From CAVRXZ01 sp963773035 (GTDB lineage Bacteria > Acidobacteriota > Vicinamibacteria > Vicinamibacterales > CAVVIG01): a stretch of DNA of 64,000 nucleotides. This document shows, piece after piece, positions 6,959 through 15,424 of this stretch. Below the pieces are notes generated by a model, which was not told the origin of the DNA, did not search any database, and worked only from the letters and a program-made list of their open reading frames with translations. The position numbers and the translations under genes are program-made. The DNA lies in NCBI GenBank assembly GCA_963773035.1, contig CAVYZX010000037.1:248001-312000 (forward strand), read 5' to 3'. Each line of letters starts with the position of its first letter. Positions within the stretch are counted from its first letter, which is position 1.

Positions 6959-9808
6959 ATGGCTGAAAAGAAGGGCGTAGGGCACGCCTACAATATCGAC
7001 TTTCTCAACGTCGTCTTTGCGGCGTCGAGCTTGTTCCTTTTTCTGTCGGTCGTCTGGATGGTGTGGGACGACTTCGACCGTGAATGGAAGAACACCCAGC
7101 GACGGTTCACTCAGTTGCAGTACGAAGTGACGCAGGCGCAATACCAGCAGGCGTCGCGGGGTGTCGATCGAAACAAACTGCAGCAGCTCGAATCGCAGCT
7201 CGCGGCCGCGAAGAAGAGCGTCGAGTCGAATCAGAAGAAGGTCGATGAGCTGCAGGTCAAGCTCGACGAGGTCAACAATCGTCTGTATCGCCAGACCCAA
7301 GCCTATCAATTCGCAAAAGCCAACTACGATCACGACAAGTACGACTACGAGACCGCCCGGGTCGCGCAGTTGAGCAGCGCCGAAAGGAAAGGCCAGAACG
7401 TCGCTGAAGCCGCGAAGCAACTGACGGAGCTCAATCTTCAGGTGGAAGCGACGACCGCGGAACGCGCGGGTGTGCAGAAAGAGCTCGGTCAGTACACCGG
7501 TCAGGTCGAGACAATCAACAAACAGATCACCGACATGCACGCCGAGCAGGTCCGGCTGCAGAAACAGCTCGATGTGCTGGCGCCCAGCATGACGAAGAGC
7601 TATTTCCGGAATGCGCCGCTCCTCGACTTCATGGCGCCGACGCTCAAGATTCAGCAGGTCATTCTTCCGAACATCGTCGACGACGTGAACTTCATTCGCG
7701 TGCCGAAGATGGATCGGTGTCAGACGTGCCACCAGGCGATCGACAAGAAGGGCTTCGAAAAGTACCCCCAACCGTTCACGACCCACCCGAATCTCTCGAC
7801 GTATCTGGGCGGAGAATCGTCGCACCCGATCGATCGGGTTGGCTGCACGGTGTGCCATGAGGGGATGGGGCAGTCGGTCAGTTTCCGTGACGCTGCGCAC
7901 TCTCCGGAAGATGAGAAGCAGAAGAAAGAATGGGAAGAGAATTACCACTGGGAAGAGCCGCACCTCTGGGACTACCCGATGCTGCCGGCCAAATTGACCG
8001 AAGCCTCCTGTGCCAAGTGCCATAAGCAGCAGGTTTATATTCCCAAGGCCGACAACCTGAATCTCGCTTACGCCACTTACGAGCGGGCAGGGTGCTACGC
8101 GTGCCACAAGACGCGTGGGTTCGAGGAGATGAGAAAGCCCGGGCCGATTTTGACAAAGATCGACTCGAAGCTGACGCCAGACTGGGTGAAGACATGGATT
8201 CGAAATCCCCGCGCTGTCAAGCCGGCGACGTGGATGCCGCGCATCTGGTACAACTCGAACTCGAGCTCCGAGCAGGATGCGGTTCGCAACGAGATCGAGA
8301 TCAACGCGGTGGTCGCGTACCTTTTCGCCAACAGCGAGCGTCACGAGTTCGCCGTCAAGAACCCGCCGCGCGGTGATGCGCAGGCGGGTGAGAAGGTCGT
8401 AAAGGCAATCGGCTGCCAGGGCTGTCACGTGGTGGGGGAGGGCACACGCGAGGCTGCTGGCCCACGCCGCACCTTCGGCCAACCTCTCGAAAACATCGGG
8501 AACAAGACGACTTACGAGTGGGTCTTCAACTGGGTGCGGGATCCGAAGCACTACAACCCCGCAACCTACATGCCCAACCTGCGCCTCACCGATCAGCAGG
8601 CTGCCGACATTGCAACGTATTTGATGACGTTGAAGCAGTCCGGTGGCGACGCGGCGAAAGCCACGTTCACCGACAACCAGGTCAGCGACGTCTTGCTCGA
8701 CTATTACAAGGCCGCGATGCCGTTCGAACAAGCCAAGGCCCAGGTGGCGAAGCTCGAGCCACAGAACAAGCAGGTCGCTCTGGGGCAGAGGGTGATCAGC
8801 CGCTACGGCTGCTTCAGTTGTCACGATATCAAGGGCTTCGAAAAAGCGCAGTCGATCGGCACCGACCTCTCTGAGGAGGGCAGCAAGCTCGTCACGCGGC
8901 TCGACTTCGCGTTCATCAGCGACATCCCGCATTCGTCGAAGATCGAGTGGTTCCGCACGAAGCTCCACGATCCGCGAATTTTCGACAGAGGGCGGGTGCT
9001 CCAGCCGGAAGAAAAGCTCCGGATGCCGAACTTCGATTTCAGCGACGCCGAGGTCGAGCATCTCGTCACGGCCATCATGAGCTTTCAGCGCGACATTCAA
9101 CCGGCCGCGGCGTTGCAGCCGCGATCGGCCAAGATCGATGCCCTTGTCGCGGGGCGTACGCTCGTTCATCGTCGCAACTGCGTCGGGTGTCACATCATCG
9201 AGGGCGATGGCGGCGATTTCGTGAAGCTCGTGGCCGAGCCGTCGCTCGGCCCGCCGATGCTGACGCCCGAGGGCGCGCGTGTTCAGCCCGATTGGCTTTA
9301 CGCATTTCTGCGCGGTCCGATCAACATCAGACCCTGGCTCGACGTTCGAATGCCGACCTTCGGCCTGGACGATCACAATCTGAATGGCGTGATCCAGTAC
9401 TTCGGGGCTGTGTCCAATACCGTCGGGCCCTTCCAGACGCCGGAGATCGTTCGAGCGTCGAATACGGAAGCGGTCGGGAAGCAGTTGTTCGAGCTACTGA
9501 AGTGCCAGCAGTGTCACGTGCTCGGGGTGATTCCGAAAGAGCAGCCAACGGCGAATCTCGCGCCCGATCTGCGGATGGCGTCCGATCGCCTGCAGCCCGA
9601 ATGGATCCTGGAATGGCTGAAGAAGCCGTCCGACATTCTGCCGGGAACGCGAATGCCGGCATTCTGGCCCGACTATCCGAAGTCGTCGTTCCCGCAGCTC
9701 AACGGAGACGGGGAAGCGCAGATCCGCGCGATTCGCGATCATCTGCTCACGTTCAAAGGTGGTCCGACGCCCCGGCGGAATGGCACTGCGGCTGTAAGCG
9801 CGAACTGA
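6959..9808 (+). CDS. Octaheme c-type cytochrome with N-terminal anchor and coiled coil
   Basis: A 949-residue cytochrome c with eight CXXCH heme-attachment sites, at C254, C296, C351, C379, C486, C618, C741 and C849. The N-terminus has one membrane anchor (VFAASSLFLFLSVVWMV, about residues 19-36), followed by a Gln/Lys/Glu-rich coiled coil to about residue 205, which should hold the heme domains away from the membrane. The C-terminal half repeats single-heme cytochrome c modules, each with a downstream Met (for example TYMPNL, RMPNFD, RMPTFG, RMPAFW) as likely distal ligand. It starts 3 nt after the subunit IV gene. No gene for cytochrome c1 or f is seen, so it probably takes their place; that role is inferred. 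Confidence 0.93.
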   Translation: MAEKKGVGHAYNIDFLNVVFAASSLFLFLSVVWMVWDDFDREWKNTQRRFTQLQYEVTQAQYQQASRGVDRNKLQQLESQLAAAKKSVESNQKKVDELQVKLDEVNNRLYRQTQAYQFAKANYDHDKYDYETARVAQLSSAERKGQNVAEAAKQLTELNLQVEATTAERAGVQKELGQYTGQVETINKQITDMHAEQVRLQKQLDVLAPSMTKSYFRNAPLLDFMAPTLKIQQVILPNIVDDVNFIRVPKMDRCQTCHQAIDKKGFEKYPQPFTTHPNLSTYLGGESSHPIDRVGCTVCHEGMGQSVSFRDAAHSPEDEKQKKEWEENYHWEEPHLWDYPMLPAKLTEASCAKCHKQQVYIPKADNLNLAYATYERAGCYACHKTRGFEEMRKPGPILTKIDSKLTPDWVKTWIRNPRAVKPATWMPRIWYNSNSSSEQDAVRNEIEINAVVAYLFANSERHEFAVKNPPRGDAQAGEKVVKAIGCQGCHVVGEGTREAAGPRRTFGQPLENIGNKTTYEWVFNWVRDPKHYNPATYMPNLRLTDQQAADIATYLMTLKQSGGDAAKATFTDNQVSDVLLDYYKAAMPFEQAKAQVAKLEPQNKQVALGQRVISRYGCFSCHDIKGFEKAQSIGTDLSEEGSKLVTRLDFAFISDIPHSSKIEWFRTKLHDPRIFDRGRVLQPEEKLRMPNFDFSDAEVEHLVTAIMSFQRDIQPAAALQPRSAKIDALVAGRTLVHRRNCVGCHIIEGDGGDFVKLVAEPSLGPPMLTPEGARVQPDWLYAFLRGPINIRPWLDVRMPTFGLDDHNLNGVIQYFGAVSNTVGPFQTPEIVRASNTEAVGKQLFELLKCQQCHVLGVIPKEQPTANLAPDLRMASDRLQPEWILEWLKKPSDILPGTRMPAFWPDYPKSSFPQLNGDGEAQIRAIRDHLLTFKGGPTPRRNGTAAVSAN

Positions 9809-9814
9809 ACCCAA

Positions 9815-9919
9815 GGCAGGACCGGCGGGAAGGGCGGGAGAGGCAGGACGGGAAAATACCGACAGCCCACCCTGGTGCGTGACATTCCAGCCTCTCCTGC
9901 CTGTTCTGCCCGTCCAGCC
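9815..9919. repeat. Inverted repeat, GGCAGGA family, copy 1
   Basis: Left arm at 9815-9843 (GGCAGGACCGGCGGGAAGGG...) and right arm at 9891-9919 (CCTCTCCTGCCTG...) pair over 29 nt with 7 mismatches and a 47-nt loop. It fills the gap between the octaheme cytochrome and the next gene. The purine-rich arm is first. Related words recur at 10446-10525, on the other side of the gamma-carbonic anhydrase gene. Confidence 0.75.
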
Positions 9920-9930
9920 GCATAATCGCC

Positions 9931-10440
9931 ATGCTTCGCCCGTTTCGAGGAGTGCTGCCCCGCGTTCACCCGACCGCCTTCATCGACGACAGCGCTCAGG
10001 TCATCGGCGACGTCGAAATCGGTGACGAAAGCAGCGTCTGGATGTCCGCCGTCGTCCGGGGCGATGTGCACCGGATCCGCGTGGGCAAGCGCACGAACCT
10101 CCAGGATGGCACGGTTGTCCACGTGATGAACCAAACACACCCTACGACAATTGGGGACAACGTGACCGTCGGACACGCCGCTGTTCTACATGGCTGCACG
10201 ATTGAGGATCTGTGCCTGATCGGGATGGGCGCCATTCTGCTGAATGGCTGCCACATCGGCACCGGGTCAATAGTCGCGGCCGGCACGCTCGTGGTCGAAG
10301 ACATGATCGTGCCGCCAGGCTCGCTGGTCATGGGCAGTCCGGGGAAGGTGAAGCGGCCCCTCGCGCCGGCTGAAATCGAGAGCATTCAGGCGTATGCCGA
10401 CCGGTATGTTGGCTATCGCCTGCACTACATGGGCAGGTAG
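9931..10440 (+). CDS. Gamma-carbonic anhydrase / hexapeptide-repeat protein
   Basis: A 169-residue left-handed beta-helix protein of the gamma-carbonic anhydrase family (YrdA/PaaY-like). Hexapeptide repeats run through most of the chain (VIGDVEIGDESSVWMSAVVR, TIGDNVTVGHAAVLHGCTI, LIGMGAILLNGCHIGTGSIV). The zinc-ligand histidines of the family are in place: VVHV, GHAAV and VLHG. The family hydrates CO2, or in some members acts on CoA or carnitine substrates, so the substrate cannot be fixed by sequence. No ribosome-binding site is visible before the ATG, but the family N-terminus (HPTAFIDDSAQVIGDV) fits. The gene is bracketed by two copies of the GGCAGGA repeat. Confidence 0.88.
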   Translation: MLRPFRGVLPRVHPTAFIDDSAQVIGDVEIGDESSVWMSAVVRGDVHRIRVGKRTNLQDGTVVHVMNQTHPTTIGDNVTVGHAAVLHGCTIEDLCLIGMGAILLNGCHIGTGSIVAAGTLVVEDMIVPPGSLVMGSPGKVKRPLAPAEIESIQAYADRYVGYRLHYMGR

Positions 10441-10445
10441 GGCCG

Positions 10446-10525
10446 ACGGGGCCAAGAAGGGCGGGAAAAGGCAGGAGGGCGGGAAAGGCAGGAGGGGCAG
10501 GAAGGGCAGGAAGGGCAGGAAGGGA
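10446..10525 (+). repeat. Short tandem repeat, GGCAGGA family, copy 2 (one-armed)
   Basis: A purine-rich run containing four consecutive 9-nt units at 10487-10522 (GGCAGGAGG once, then GGCAGGAAG three times), preceded by looser GGCGGGAAA/GGCAGGAGG words. These are the same words as the left arm of the inverted repeat at 9815-9843. No matching pyrimidine arm follows. Spacing is far too short for a CRISPR array. Confidence 0.8.
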
Positions 10526-10594
10526 ACTGCTTGCGGCTGTGCCGAGCGGCGACGGCCAATCGAATATGGAGCGCGAAGGCTTCAGCCGAGCGAT

Positions 10595-11941
10595 ATGTCA
10601 ACAAAGCCACCAGGAGGCACCCGCGATTTTCTTCCCGACGAGATTCGGCGGCGCGAGTACGTCATCGGGGTGGTGCGCTCGGTGTATGAAAGTTACGGCT
10701 TCGAGCCGCTCGAGACGCCTGCGTTCGAGAACATCGAGACGCTGCTCGGCAAATACGGGGAGGAAGGCGACAAGCTCATTTTCAAGATTTTGCGTCGCGG
10801 CGAGCACGAGACACGCGGCGAGGCCGACCTGGCGCTGCGTTACGACTTGACGGTTCCCCTCGCGCGTGTGGCCGCGCAGTACCAAAGCGATCTCCCACGA
10901 TTCTTCAAGCGCTATCAGATCCAACCGGTATGGAGGGCCGACCGGCCACAGAAGGGCCGGTTCCGCGAGTTCTACCAGTGCGACATCGATGCCATCGGAA
11001 CGACATCGATCCTCGTCGAGGTGGAGCTTCTGGCGGCTGTGAGCGACGTTCTCGTTCGGCTAGGATTCAACGATTTCGTGGTCCGCTTGAACCATCGGGA
11101 GCTGCTTACCGGACTTTTGAAGGCTTCGGGAATTCCGCTCGCCCAGCAAGGGGACGCCCTGGTGGCGATTGACAAGTTCGACAAGATCGGGCGCGACGGC
11201 GTCCACGCCGAGTTGGTTGCACGGGGCATCGCGAGCGAGGCCGCAAATACATGCCTCAGATTGTTTGCGGCCGACCTGACAGAGATGCGTGGACTGTTGG
11301 ATGGTGACGAGCGCGGGCTTTATGCCATCGAGCAGCTCCAAGCCATCAAAGAGTTGAGCAAGGAATCGACTGCCGCACGAATTCGAATCGATCCGGGTCT
11401 GGCGCGCGGCCTGTCGTATTACACCGGCGCAATCATGGAGATTGCCGTCCCGGATCTATCGGGAAGTCTGGGTGGGGGCGGCCGATACGACAATCTGATC
11501 GGCATGTTTCTCGGCCGCGACATCCCGGCTTGCGGGTTTTCGCTCGGCCTCGAGCGGATAATCGTCGTCATGACGGAGCGAAGCATGTTCCCAGCTGGCC
11601 TCCAGCATGGAGCCGTCGATGTGATGGTGACGGTCTGGAGCCACACGAGCCGAGGAGAATCGCTGACGCTCGCTTCTGAGTTGCGCCGGGGCAACCTGCG
11701 AGTGGACGTGTATCCTGAAGCGGACAAGCTTGGCAAGCAATTCAAGTACGCGTCGAGCCGCCACGCGAACTTCGTGGCCATTCTCGGAGACGATGAGCGG
11801 GCCCGTGGCGAGGTCGCCATCAAGGATCTGCGAACCGGCGAACAGAAGAGCGTCGCGCGTAGTGAGGCGGCGGCTTTCATCAAGGCGCGATCAGTCGGCT
11901 CCGGGCCGGAGGCCTCAGGCCTCAGAGGTCCCGACGTCTAA
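10595..11941 (+). CDS. hisS: Histidyl-tRNA synthetase
   Basis: Class II aminoacyl-tRNA synthetase charging tRNA-His. The 448-residue protein begins MSTKPPGGTRDFLPDE, the family N-terminus; the frame is open back to 10394 only through the GGCAGGA repeat (giving GRKGRKGRKG), so the longer start is rejected. Motif 2 is in FYQCDIDAIG, the histidine-specific loop is LSYYTGAIMEI, GGGGRYDNLI follows, and motif 3 is CGFSLGLERI. The C-terminal anticodon-binding domain (VMVTVWSH...NLRVDVYPEADKLGKQFKYA) is intact. The last about 12 codons lie inside an inverted repeat (11912-11971), so the tail after about residue 436 is probably not family sequence. It is paired with aspS, a common arrangement. Confidence 0.95.
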   Translation: MSTKPPGGTRDFLPDEIRRREYVIGVVRSVYESYGFEPLETPAFENIETLLGKYGEEGDKLIFKILRRGEHETRGEADLALRYDLTVPLARVAAQYQSDLPRFFKRYQIQPVWRADRPQKGRFREFYQCDIDAIGTTSILVEVELLAAVSDVLVRLGFNDFVVRLNHRELLTGLLKASGIPLAQQGDALVAIDKFDKIGRDGVHAELVARGIASEAANTCLRLFAADLTEMRGLLDGDERGLYAIEQLQAIKELSKESTAARIRIDPGLARGLSYYTGAIMEIAVPDLSGSLGGGGRYDNLIGMFLGRDIPACGFSLGLERIIVVMTERSMFPAGLQHGAVDVMVTVWSHTSRGESLTLASELRRGNLRVDVYPEADKLGKQFKYASSRHANFVAILGDDERARGEVAIKDLRTGEQKSVARSEAAAFIKARSVGSGPEASGLRGPDV

Positions 11942-11971
11942 CCGCTGTCCTGAGGCCCCGAGGCCTGACGC
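11912..11971. repeat. Inverted repeat, AGGCCTCAGG family, overlapping the hisS 3' end
   Basis: GCCTCAGGCCTC at 11912-11923 pairs with GAGGCCTGACGC at 11960-11971 (11 of 12 bp), and related words continue on both sides (11904-11929 and 11949-11980). The left arm is inside the hisS reading frame and the hisS stop codon falls in the loop. The right arm ends about 12 nt before aspS. Confidence 0.7.
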
Positions 11972-11983
11972 CTGATACCTAAT

Positions 11984-13753
11984 ATGGCTGAACAACTCGG
12001 CGATTTGACTCGTACCCACACTTGCGGTGCGCTTCGCGCAGGCGACGTGGGGTCGGATGCCACGCTCCTCGGCTGGGTGCACCGCGTTCGGGACCTGGGT
12101 GGCGTCACGTTTGTAGACGTCCGGGACCGGACTGGCGTGTCCCAGGTGGTTGTGCGCGATAACGACGCCCTCTTGGCGGCCGCCAAGAAACTGCGCTCGG
12201 AATACGTCGTGGCGATGAAGGGCGTCGTGCAGCGGCGGTCCGAAGACACGGTCAATCCCAAGCTTCCAACCGGCGAAGTAGAAGTGCTGGCGCATGAGAT
12301 TCGGGTGCTGAACGAAGCGAAAACGCCTCCGTTCTCGATTGCCGACGACGCGCCGGTGTCGGAGGAGATTCGCCTGCGCGCCAGGTATCTCGACTTGCGG
12401 CGCTCTCGCATGCAACAGAACATCGGGTTGCGCCACCGGGTGACCCTCGCGATTCGCAAGTATCTGGACTCTCAAGGATTCTGGGAAATCGAGACGCCGA
12501 TGCTGACGAAGTCGACGCCGGAGGGGGCACGCGATTACCTCGTGCCGAGCCGGGTTCACCCGGGAGAGTTCTACGCTCTTCCCCAGTCGCCCCAGATCTT
12601 CAAACAGATCCTGATGGTGGCCGGGATGGACCGCTACTTCCAGGTCGCGCGCTGCTTCCGGGATGAGGACCTGCGGGCCGATCGCCAGCCAGAGTTCACC
12701 CAGATCGACATCGAGATGTCGTTCGTGCGACCGGACATGATTTTCGTGCTCATCGAGCAATTGTTGAAGGTGGCCTTCCACGAGATTGGCGTCGAAGTTC
12801 CCACGCCGTTTCGTCGTATCCGGCATGCGGACGCGATCGCCCGCTATGGTTCGGACAAGCCGGATCTGCGGTGCGCGCTCGAGATTGAAGACTTTTCGAG
12901 CGCGTTTCGGGAACCTGGGTTTCGTGTCTTCAACGAGATCGTCGCAGGCGGTGGATGCGTGCGGGGTTTGCTGGTGCCCGGCGGCAACCGCATGTCTCGC
13001 AGCCAGCTCGACGTGCTGGTCGATCGTGCAAAGAAGGACATGGGCTTTTCAGGGCTGATCTGGGTAAGACCTGGTGAACCACCAGTCAGCTCGGTAAAGG
13101 CGATCTCGGAAGGAACGCTTCGGGCGCTCCTCGAGCAGGTCCGTTCCAGTCGTGAGGATCTCTTGCTGCTGGCAGCCGGCCCGCCGGATGCGACGTCCAT
13201 GCGTCTCGGGGAGCTTCGGCTGGATCTTGCCAAACGGGAAAATCTGATTCGCGCCGATGCCTGGGAATTTGCCTGGATCGTAGAATTCCCGCTTCTCGAA
13301 TGGCATGCGGAGGACGGGCGTTGGTACTCCGTGAATCATCCGTTCACGGCGCCGATGGAGGAAGACTTGCCACTACTCGAGAGCGATCCAGGCAAGGTTC
13401 GTGCGCAGGCGTATGACGTCGTGCTGAACGGATGGGAGGTTGGAGGCGGCAGCATTCGTATCCACGACATGGCGCTCCAGCATCGCGTGTTCACGAAGCT
13501 GCTAGGGATTGGTGAGGAAGAGGCCCGGCACCGATTCGGGTTCTTCCTCGATGCGCTGGAGTACGGAACGCCCCCACACGGCGGGATCGCGCTCGGGCTG
13601 GATCGCATGGTTGCGCTCCTCGCCGGCGAATCGTCGATTCGGGATGCAATGGCTTTTCCGAAAACAGCAGCAGCTGAAGACCTTATGGCTGGGGCTCCCT
13701 CGACTGTCGATCCCAGGCAAGTTCGAGAACTGCACCTGAAGATTCAGAAGTAG
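11984..13753 (+). CDS. aspS: Aspartyl-tRNA synthetase
   Basis: Class II synthetase of the bacterial type; 589 residues, the normal length. In order: N-terminal OB-fold anticodon-binding domain (about 15-110, GWVHRVRDLGGVTFVDVRDR), catalytic core with motif 2 region FRDEDLRADRQPEFTQIDIE, the bacterial GAD insertion (about 300-410), and motif 3 GIALGLDRMVALLAG. The C-terminus DPRQVRELHLKI is characteristic. Whether it also charges tRNA-Asn cannot be told by eye; it would depend on whether the genome has asnS or gatCAB. No ribosome-binding site stands out, since the leader is mostly the repeat at 11949-11980. Confidence 0.96.
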   Translation: MAEQLGDLTRTHTCGALRAGDVGSDATLLGWVHRVRDLGGVTFVDVRDRTGVSQVVVRDNDALLAAAKKLRSEYVVAMKGVVQRRSEDTVNPKLPTGEVEVLAHEIRVLNEAKTPPFSIADDAPVSEEIRLRARYLDLRRSRMQQNIGLRHRVTLAIRKYLDSQGFWEIETPMLTKSTPEGARDYLVPSRVHPGEFYALPQSPQIFKQILMVAGMDRYFQVARCFRDEDLRADRQPEFTQIDIEMSFVRPDMIFVLIEQLLKVAFHEIGVEVPTPFRRIRHADAIARYGSDKPDLRCALEIEDFSSAFREPGFRVFNEIVAGGGCVRGLLVPGGNRMSRSQLDVLVDRAKKDMGFSGLIWVRPGEPPVSSVKAISEGTLRALLEQVRSSREDLLLLAAGPPDATSMRLGELRLDLAKRENLIRADAWEFAWIVEFPLLEWHAEDGRWYSVNHPFTAPMEEDLPLLESDPGKVRAQAYDVVLNGWEVGGGSIRIHDMALQHRVFTKLLGIGEEEARHRFGFFLDALEYGTPPHGGIALGLDRMVALLAGESSIRDAMAFPKTAAAEDLMAGAPSTVDPRQVRELHLKIQK

Positions 13754-13775
13754 AAGGAATCAGGTAAGCTGGGTA

Positions 13776-13804
13776 TTGTCCCGTGTGGACGGTTGCGCTA
13801 TAAT
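13776..13804 (+). promoter_or_regulatory. Predicted sigma-70-type promoter for the phoH operon
   Basis: TTGTCC (13776-13781), a 17-nt spacer and a perfect TATAAT (13799-13804). Just downstream, GTGTTA (13809-13814) and TAACAC (13823-13828) form a perfect 6-bp inverted repeat over an 8-nt spacer in the presumed 5' leader, which could be an operator or a small hairpin. The leader to the phoH ATG would be about 75 nt. Confidence 0.6.
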
Positions 13805-13885
13805 GAATGTGTTAAGTCTTTGTAACACAACGAGATAGCAACACAGAACACCACAGCAAAGGAGCCGCCGGCCGCCTGCCTCTCA

Positions 13886-14932
13886 ATGAAACGCATTGCC
13901 GTCCCCGAAGAAGGGATTGAAACGCTGTTCGGCTCCTACGACGAGAACCTCAAGCACCTCGAATCGCTCTTCAACGTCCGCATCCGCACCCATGGGCACG
14001 AATTGCTGGTAGATGGCGATGCTCCCGGTTTGGAGAAGGTCGACCGAGTCGTCGGTCAGTTGTCTGCACTGATGCGCGACGGCTTCAAGCTGTCGAACGC
14101 AGATGTGAAAACGGCCTCGGCTCTGGTCGCGCAGGATGAAACGGTCGATCTACGCGATCACTTCCTGAAGGGCAGCCTGACAGCGGCAGGGCGCCGCCGT
14201 GTCGCGCCGAAGACGGTCACGCAGCGACGTTACCTCGAAGCGATCGAACAGAACGACATCGTGTTCGGCATCGGGCCGGCCGGTACCGGGAAAACGTACC
14301 TGGCGATGGCGCAAGCCGTTGCGTTCCTCGTCGCCAAGAAAGTCAGTCGGATCATCCTTGCCCGGCCTGCCGTCGAGGCCGGAGAAAAACTGGGTTTTCT
14401 GCCGGGCGACCTACAGGAGAAGGTCAATCCGTACCTGAGGCCGCTTTACGATGCTCTCTACGACATGCTCGATGTCGAGCGCGTGGCCAGGTACATCGAG
14501 CGCGGGACGATCGAGATCGCGCCGATTGCGTTCATGCGCGGGCGCACGCTCAACGACTCGTTCGTGATTCTCGACGAAGCGCAAAACACCACATCCGAGC
14601 AGATGAAGATGTTCCTGACTCGTCTCGGATTCGGCGCGAAAGCCGTCATTACCGGGGACATCACGCAGATCGACCTGCCGGCCGGACGCACTTCGGGCCT
14701 CATCGAGGCCATGAAAGTCGTCGGTGGGATCGATGGTATCGCTTTTGTACGATTCGACGAGCGCGACGTGGTCCGCCACAAACTGGTGCAGCACATTGTC
14801 AAGGCCTACGAAGCGTATTCGAATAGCAATGGCGCCGCGCCAGCAGACTCGGGGCCGTTCGATCACAATCCCTCTCGAGGGGCTTCAGGCTCCGGATCGG
14901 GTGAGCGTCTCGGCCCGCGAGAGTCTTCATAG
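13886..14932 (+). CDS. phoH: PhoH family ATPase
   Basis: PhoH-like P-loop ATPase; the family is linked to RNA metabolism and is very often found next to ybeY, as here. The 348-residue protein has an N-terminal KH-like region (about 20-75, LKHLESLFNVRIRTHGHELL) and then the ATPase domain with Walker A GPAGTGKTYLAM (about 133-144), the RPAVEAGEKLGFLPGDLQEK signature, and Walker B FVILDEAQNTT. The last about 30 residues are Ser/Gly/Pro-rich and not conserved. It is the first gene of a long co-directional run and has its own promoter candidate upstream. The ybeY start follows after 6 nt. Confidence 0.94.
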   Translation: MKRIAVPEEGIETLFGSYDENLKHLESLFNVRIRTHGHELLVDGDAPGLEKVDRVVGQLSALMRDGFKLSNADVKTASALVAQDETVDLRDHFLKGSLTAAGRRRVAPKTVTQRRYLEAIEQNDIVFGIGPAGTGKTYLAMAQAVAFLVAKKVSRIILARPAVEAGEKLGFLPGDLQEKVNPYLRPLYDALYDMLDVERVARYIERGTIEIAPIAFMRGRTLNDSFVILDEAQNTTSEQMKMFLTRLGFGAKAVITGDITQIDLPAGRTSGLIEAMKVVGGIDGIAFVRFDERDVVRHKLVQHIVKAYEAYSNSNGAAPADSGPFDHNPSRGASGSGSGERLGPRESS

Positions 14933-14938
14933 CCGGAC

Positions 14939-15424
14939 ATGGCTGCTGCAGGAGAGCGCGTGCGCCTTCGGGTTCTCGTCGGTAACGAGCGAGGGCTGGC
15001 GGGTGCCGCCCCTGGTTTGAGCCGATGGCTGGCGGATGTCGCACCGGCCGCCGCTCGTGGCACGGTAAACGTCTCGGTCGTCAGTGATGCACGGATTTGT
15101 GAGCTCAATCGCCGCTTCCGCCGTCGTAACCGGTCTACCGACGTCTTGAGCTTTCCCTCTGACGGTTCTGAGGACGGGTTCCAGGCACTCGGCCAGTCCT
15201 GTTTGGGCGACATTGTCATCGCTCGGGGTGTGGCGCGGCGCCAGGCCCGGGCGGCCGGCCATTCGGAGCGCACGGAACTGCGCGTGCTGGCGCTCCATGG
15301 TCTCTTGCACCTTCTCGGTTACGATCACGAGAGCGATGATGGGCGGATGTCTCGCGTCGAGGCACGCTTGCGTCGCAAGGGCGGCCTTCCCCAGGGCTTG
15401 ATCGAGCGCGAACGTAAGAGATGA
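14939..15424 (+). CDS. ybeY: Endoribonuclease YbeY (rRNA maturation factor)
   Basis: Zinc-dependent single-strand endoribonuclease involved in 16S rRNA 3'-end maturation and ribosome quality control. The 161-residue protein shows the family metal site HGLLHLLGYDH (H-x3-H-x5-H) near residue 122 and the upstream signature RSTDVLSFPSDG with LGDIVIA. Length is normal. It lies between phoH and the corC-type gene, and its stop overlaps the next start (ATGA at 15421-15424), so translation is probably coupled. Confidence 0.95.
   Translation: MAAAGERVRLRVLVGNERGLAGAAPGLSRWLADVAPAAARGTVNVSVVSDARICELNRRFRRRNRSTDVLSFPSDGSEDGFQALGQSCLGDIVIARGVARRQARAAGHSERTELRVLALHGLLHLLGYDHESDDGRMSRVEARLRRKGGLPQGLIERERKR

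Noticed and set aside
6671..9376. 901-residue open frame on the minus strand
   Set aside because: It lies entirely antisense to the octaheme cytochrome gene, which has eight in-register CXXCH motifs. Long antisense frames are a by-product of GC-rich codon use.
10446..10525. Regular short repeats resembling a CRISPR array
   Set aside because: Units are 9 nt in direct tandem without spacers; no cas genes in the window.
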